Assembly: GCA_016297165.1 (NCBI GenBank)
Contig: JAEDHF010000008.1
Span: forward strand, 1 to 26,118
Length of the DNA stretch: 26,118 nt
Source of the DNA: Oscillospiraceae bacterium
GTDB taxonomy: Bacteria > Bacillota > Clostridia > Oscillospirales > Ruminococcaceae
Reading direction: 5' to 3'
Shown here: one piece after another, positions 23,624 through 26,118 of the stretch
How positions within the stretch are numbered: position 1 is the stretch's first letter
Layout: every line of letters begins with the position of its first letter
Program-made: the position numbers and the translations under genes
Notes under the pieces: generated by a model
The model's database searches: none
The model's input: the letters and a program-made list of their open reading frames with translations, nothing else
What the model was told of the DNA's origin: nothing

Positions 23624-23652
23624 ATTATATCACAGGAGTTACACTTTGTCAA
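23624..23652 (-). promoter_or_regulatory. Distal promoter of the EAL gene, perfect consensus
   Basis: On the minus strand TTGACA (23652-23647), 17-bp spacer, TATAAT (23629-23624), a full sigma-A consensus. Its start lies about 60 bases before the start codon. Confidence 0.7.
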
Positions 23653-23680
23653 CAGAAAAGTACTTTTCACCATAACAAAC

Positions 23681-23708
23681 AAAAGCACCTCGTTTTCGAA
23701 GTGCTTTT
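23681..23708 (-). terminator. Terminator of the small GNAT gene
   Basis: Stem AAAAGCAC-TCG / CGA-GTGCTTTT with one mismatch and a TTTT loop, about 20 bases after the GNAT stop on the minus strand. The tail is TTTTGTTTG. Confidence 0.7.
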
Positions 23709-23727
23709 TGTGCGTATATGACATTTT

Positions 23728-23979
23728 TCACAAACCATTCTTCTCAATATACCTCTGTGCGTAGGAACAGCTTGCCCTTACCTCGCCGCCACGACGCCTG
23801 ATTTCCTCTATGGCACGGCTCACAAGCTCTGCGGCTATTCCCTTTCCCTGCATACTTTTATCCACAAAGGTATGATTTATATCGAATACTCCCTTTTCGG
23901 TTTCGGGAAAGGTTACTTCCCCTACCATGGCGCCCCCTTCTTTGCAGACTATTCTTTCATTTTCGGTAATAAACTCCAT
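23728..23979 (-). CDS. Small GNAT-like N-acetyltransferase
   Basis: Protein of 83 residues of the small GCN5-related type that folds around a short acetyl-CoA site. The core NHTFVDKSMQGKGIAAELVSRAIEEIRRRGGEV contains the acetyl-CoA loop (Q-G-K-G-I-A), followed by CSYAQRYIEKNG, the usual end of this subfamily. An ATG at 23994 is also open, but its codons contain AGGAGG (23990-23985) ideally placed for ATG 23979, so the shorter start is chosen. Substrate unknown. It has its own promoter, nearly back to back with that of the DUF5131 gene. Confidence 0.82.
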   Translation of the reverse strand: MEFITENERIVCKEGGAMVGEVTFPETEKGVFDINHTFVDKSMQGKGIAAELVSRAIEEIRRRGGEVRASCSYAQRYIEKNGL

Positions 23980-24011
23980 ATAAACCTCCTGCAATTTACA
24001 TTTACAATATT

Positions 24012-24040
24012 ATTATATCACATTATTCCGATTTCAGCAA
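24012..24040 (-). promoter_or_regulatory. Promoter of the small GNAT gene
   Basis: On the minus strand TTGCTG (24040-24035), 17-bp spacer, perfect TATAAT (24017-24012). Its -35 box lies 7 bp from that of the divergent DUF5131 promoter, so the two may be co-regulated. Confidence 0.55.
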
Positions 24041-24047
24041 CTTCGTC

Positions 24048-24076
24048 TTGACAAATTTTCCATAGGGAATTAGAAT
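24048..24076 (+). promoter_or_regulatory. Promoter of the DUF5131 gene
   Basis: Perfect TTGACA (24048-24053), 17-bp spacer, TAGAAT (24071-24076). A short leader follows with GGAAGGGG before the ATG at 24100. Confidence 0.65.
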
Positions 24077-24099
24077 ATAGAAAAGGAAGGGGTAAAAAT

Positions 24100-24915
24100 A
24101 TGAAGGAGCGTATCTATTACGACTGGAACCCGTGGCACGGCTGCACAAAAATCAGCCCCGGCTGTAAATACTGCTATGTATATCGTCAGGATGAAATGTA
24201 CGGCAGCAACACCTCCAGCAGCCTTTGCAGAAAAACGGGCAATTTCGACCTGCCCATTAAGCGAAAACGGGACAAAAGCTATAAAATTCCCTCGGGTAAA
24301 ATCGTTTTTACCTGCTTTACCTCGGATTTTCTCCTTGAGGACGCTGACCCCTGGCGGCAGGATTGCTGGCGAATGATTAAGGAGAGAAAGGACTGTTTCT
24401 TCTATTTTTTCACCAAGCGTATTCACCGTCTTGAAAGCTGTCTTCCTCCCGACTGGGGCGAGGGCTACGATAACGTAATTATCGGCTGTACCGTAGAGAA
24501 TCGGGACAGGGCGGATTTCCGCCTTCCCATATTCCTTTCTCTTCCAATAAAGCACAGGGCGATTATCGCAGCTCCCCTTCTTGAGCCCCTCGACCTTTCG
24601 CCCTATCTCAATGAAAGTATCGAGGAGGTAGCCGCAAGCGGCGAATCGGGCATTATGGCTCGCCCCTGCAATTACGACTGGATTCTCGATATAAGGTGTC
24701 AATGCATTGAGAAAAACGTCCCTTTTTGTTTTCACCAGACGGGAGCCCATTTTATAAAGGACGGAAAGCTCTACAACATAAAGCGGCAGTATCAGATAAG
24801 CCAGGCTAAAAAGGCAGGCATCGACTTCAGAATAAAGGATAATTTCATACCCGAAACCGCCGCCTTTAACCAAAAGGAAAATGTCTCCGGGCAGCTTAGC
24901 CTTTGGGACGAGTAA
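24100..24915 (+). CDS. DUF5131 (phage Gp37/Gp68-like) protein with radical-SAM-like cysteines
   Basis: Protein of 271 residues resembling DUF5131, also called the phage Gp37/Gp68 family and found in phages and bacterial chromosomes. The N-terminus DWNPWHGCTKISPGCKYCYVYR contains C-x6-C-x2-C (Cys15, 22, 25), a spacing compatible with a radical-SAM-type iron-sulfur cluster though not the classical CxxxCxxC. Later motifs FTCFTSDFLLEDADPWR, FFTKRIHRL, VIIGCTVENRDRAD and SGESG fit the family. The reaction is not known to me. The C-terminal SGQLSLWDE may be a flexible tail. There are no phage genes nearby and it has its own consensus promoter, so it looks resident rather than part of a prophage. 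Confidence 0.82.
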   Translation: MKERIYYDWNPWHGCTKISPGCKYCYVYRQDEMYGSNTSSSLCRKTGNFDLPIKRKRDKSYKIPSGKIVFTCFTSDFLLEDADPWRQDCWRMIKERKDCFFYFFTKRIHRLESCLPPDWGEGYDNVIIGCTVENRDRADFRLPIFLSLPIKHRAIIAAPLLEPLDLSPYLNESIEEVAASGESGIMARPCNYDWILDIRCQCIEKNVPFCFHQTGAHFIKDGKLYNIKRQYQISQAKKAGIDFRIKDNFIPETAAFNQKENVSGQLSLWDE

Positions 24916-24948
24916 ATCCCTCTGTAACGTGTAAACGAAACAAGGGAT
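24916..24948. terminator. Terminator between the convergent DUF5131 and GNAT genes
   Basis: Imperfect stem ATCCCT-TGT / ACA-AGGGAT with a bulged C and a 14-nt loop, followed on the plus strand by CTTTTACTTTTTT. It starts just after the DUF5131 stop codon. Confidence 0.55.
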
Positions 24949-24951
24949 CTT

Positions 24952-25392
24952 TTACTTTTTTATCAGCTCAACATAGTGAAGAGGCTCATAGCCCTTACGC
25001 TTATAGAGAGCTATCGCCCTCTCGTTATCCTCGGAGACCTCTAAGCGGAAAATATGGTGGGGATATGACCTTTCGATATAATCGAAGAAAACCTCTCCTA
25101 TTCGTTTTCCACGATATTCGCCCGTAATATAGATATCCTCTACCCATATACAGGGCTTTCCGAATTCGGTAGAAAAGCCCTTAGCCGTCATACCGTAGCC
25201 GATAAGCCTTTCCCCGTCCCATATTCCGTAGCCCTCAAGATAAGGGTTATCGCTTATGCAGGCGTCAAAATCACGGTTAAATATCTCCTCCGAGCCGTTT
25301 GTGCTTACTGCAGGAGAATTGTAAAACTCCGTCATCATCATAATAATAGCAGCTCTGTCCTTTTCGCAGAGCCTTTTTACTGTTATATCCAT
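24952..25392 (-). CDS. GNAT family N-acetyltransferase
   Basis: GCN5-related acetyltransferase of 146 residues, full length for a single-domain enzyme. The pattern is complete: IWVEDIYITGEYRGKRIGEVFFDYI gives strand 4 and the acetyl-CoA pyrophosphate loop (R-G-K-R-I-G), and LEVSEDNERAIALYKRKGYEP gives the typical end with the Asn and Tyr of motif B. The substrate cannot be inferred. AAGGGG precedes the ATG. A 23-codon ORF ends two bases before its start and may couple to it. Confidence 0.88.
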   Translation of the reverse strand: MDITVKRLCEKDRAAIIMMMTEFYNSPAVSTNGSEEIFNRDFDACISDNPYLEGYGIWDGERLIGYGMTAKGFSTEFGKPCIWVEDIYITGEYRGKRIGEVFFDYIERSYPHHIFRLEVSEDNERAIALYKRKGYEPLHYVELIKK

Positions 25393-25394
25393 AA

Positions 25395-25466
25395 TTATCC
25401 CCTTTCAATAGAGAAAATATGCCCGGAATGGTTATCCTCCGAAACATAATCTCTGTCCTTTTTCAT
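25395..25466 (-). CDS. Possible 23-residue ORF upstream of the GNAT gene
   Basis: ATG at 25466, stop TAA at 25397-25395, two bases before the GNAT start. AGAGAGGT lies five bases before its ATG, a better ribosome site than that of many genes here. The peptide begins MKKDRDYVSEDNHSG and is hydrophilic with no recognisable motif. It may be a leader ORF coupled to the acetyltransferase, a real microprotein, or chance. Confidence 0.35.
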   Translation of the reverse strand: MKKDRDYVSEDNHSGHIFSIERG

Positions 25467-25536
25467 AACAACCTCTCTTTTTCATCATAAGACTCGTCCT
25501 TAATGCATATTCTGTACAGAAAGGACGGGTTCTTAT

Positions 25537-26007
25537 ATGAAAATAAAAAATTTGACCTCAATGTTGATTTACGTAATCGGTGCAGAGCTTGTGGGAGCCT
25601 TATCTGCCCTTTTTACAGGAAGCTTCTCGGAGCTTTTTATGAAATACAACCCTCCGCCCCTTATGCCTCCTGCCCCGGTTTTTCCCGTAGTATGGGCAAT
25701 TCTGTACGCTCTTATGGGTTTTTCGGCTTATCTTATTTCGGAAAGTCCCGATAAAGCCGCTTCAAAAAAAGCCCTCACAATATATTATGCCCAGCTTTTT
25801 CTGAATTTCCTCTGGAGTATTGTATTCTTCCGTTTTGAAGCCTTTTTAGCGGCGGCAGTAATCCTTATCGCCATGCTTATTCTTATCGTAATAATGACGG
25901 TTAAATTCTACCGAATAAAACCCTTAGCGGCGTATCTTAACATTCCCTATATAATATGGGTTACCTTCGCCGCATATCTGAATATTGCCACGGTGGTTAT
26001 AAATTAG
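25537..26007 (+). CDS. tspO: TspO/MBR family membrane protein
   Basis: Five-helix membrane protein of 156 residues, the normal length for the TspO/translocator protein family, which binds porphyrins and other hydrophobic ligands and has been linked to tetrapyrrole breakdown and stress. Helix 1 is at about 7-28; the family motif PPAPVFPVVWAILYALMGFSAYL follows, then LNFLWSIVFFRFE and PYIIWVTFAAYLN with the conserved Trp and Asn. AAAGGACGG lies upstream of the ATG. The stop TAG forms part of the outer inverted repeat of the hairpin cluster that follows. No porphyrin genes are nearby. Confidence 0.92.
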   Translation: MKIKNLTSMLIYVIGAELVGALSALFTGSFSELFMKYNPPPLMPPAPVFPVVWAILYALMGFSAYLISESPDKAASKKALTIYYAQLFLNFLWSIVFFRFEAFLAAAVILIAMLILIVIMTVKFYRIKPLAAYLNIPYIIWVTFAAYLNIATVVIN

Positions 26008-26114
26008 TGCGTGCAGGGTAACTGTCCGCAGGACAGTTACCCCTCAAAGCCTGAAAATCAGGGTTTGAGTTGGCTTAAAATCACGTTTTGTGTGATTTTA
26101 AGCCGCACACACTA
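26005..26114. repeat. Three-hairpin cluster closed by an outer inverted repeat
   Basis: An outer repeat TAGTGCGTGC (26005-26014) against GCACACACTA (26105-26114), 9 of 10 paired, encloses three consecutive hairpins: 26016-26042 (12-bp perfect, GGGTAACTGTCC arm, 3-nt loop), 26043-26069 (11 of 12, CTCAAAGCCTGA arm, 3-nt loop) and 26072-26104 (13-bp perfect, GGCTTAAAATCAC arm, 7-nt loop). None is followed by a U-tract. It has no coding potential and lies at the window edge, so it may continue. Confidence 0.55.
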
Positions 26115-26118
26115 CTTG

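Noticed and set aside
24070..24873. 267-codon minus-strand frame
   Set aside because: It lies opposite the DUF5131 gene, which has family motifs, a promoter and a ribosome site; the antisense product has no recognisable domain.
1..26118. CRISPR array, tRNA, rRNA, prophage or insertion sequence
   Set aside because: No regularly spaced direct repeats, cloverleaf with CCA-type end, rRNA-like sequence, integrase or transposase was seen.

Overview
The window looks like chromosomal DNA from an anaerobic Gram-positive gut bacterium of the Clostridia, most likely a Ruminococcus-like member of the Oscillospiraceae. The evidence is strong AGGAGG-type ribosome binding sites, textbook sigma-A promoters (TTGACA-17-TATAAT), a membrane-anchored GH5 cellulase with a CBM2-like module and an Asn/Gln linker, a c-di-GMP protein of a style common in Clostridia, and FliB and DUF5131 proteins. 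The genus is inferred from style, not from a marker gene. I see no tRNA, rRNA, CRISPR array, transposase or prophage. Most of the window is ordinary core genome; the unusual material lies in intergenic regions and in a few multidomain proteins.

Layout. 1-598: 3' end of a diguanylate cyclase gene. 605-882: a terminator and a 252-bp MITE-like inverted-repeat element. 890-2349: divergent MaoC-type hydratase and DUF3089 hydrolase. 2400-5621: carB on the minus strand, followed by a gene-free stretch (5634-5923) holding the carB promoter, a long palindrome and an orphan plus-strand promoter that could drive a small RNA. 5924-14841: a minus-strand block, read from the right as class A PBP, THUMP/UPF0020 rRNA methyltransferase, asnB, GH5 cellulase and fliB, the last three closely spaced. 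15052-16793: plsC and a diacylglycerol-kinase-like gene sharing ATGA. 16912-19478: rpsO-pnp on the minus strand, with a structured rpsO leader and a long hairpin before pnp. 19719-20799: corA with its own promoter, a 24-codon leader ORF and a hairpin next to the corA ribosome binding site. 20863-23559: LacI-type sensor / degenerate GGDEF / intact EAL protein with tandem promoters. 23728-26007: two GNAT acetyltransferases, a DUF5131 protein and TspO. 26005-26114: three consecutive hairpins enclosed by an outer inverted repeat.

How it fits together. Two c-di-GMP genes bracket the window: a putative synthase at the left and a probable phosphodiesterase with a sugar-binding-like sensor at the right. 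Envelope genes (PBP, plsC, lipid kinase, surface cellulase, TspO) and RNA/translation genes (rpsO, pnp, methyltransferase) make up the rest. For carB, plsC, pnp and the first GNAT gene, a Shine-Dalgarno inside the longest open frame shows that translation starts downstream of the first possible start codon.

Most worth following up: the corA leader, the orphan promoter/possible sRNA upstream of carB, the two size classes of one inverted repeat, the three-hairpin cluster at the right edge, and the PBP-like/GGDEF/EAL protein. Everything here was read by eye; no alignment, folding or database search was run.
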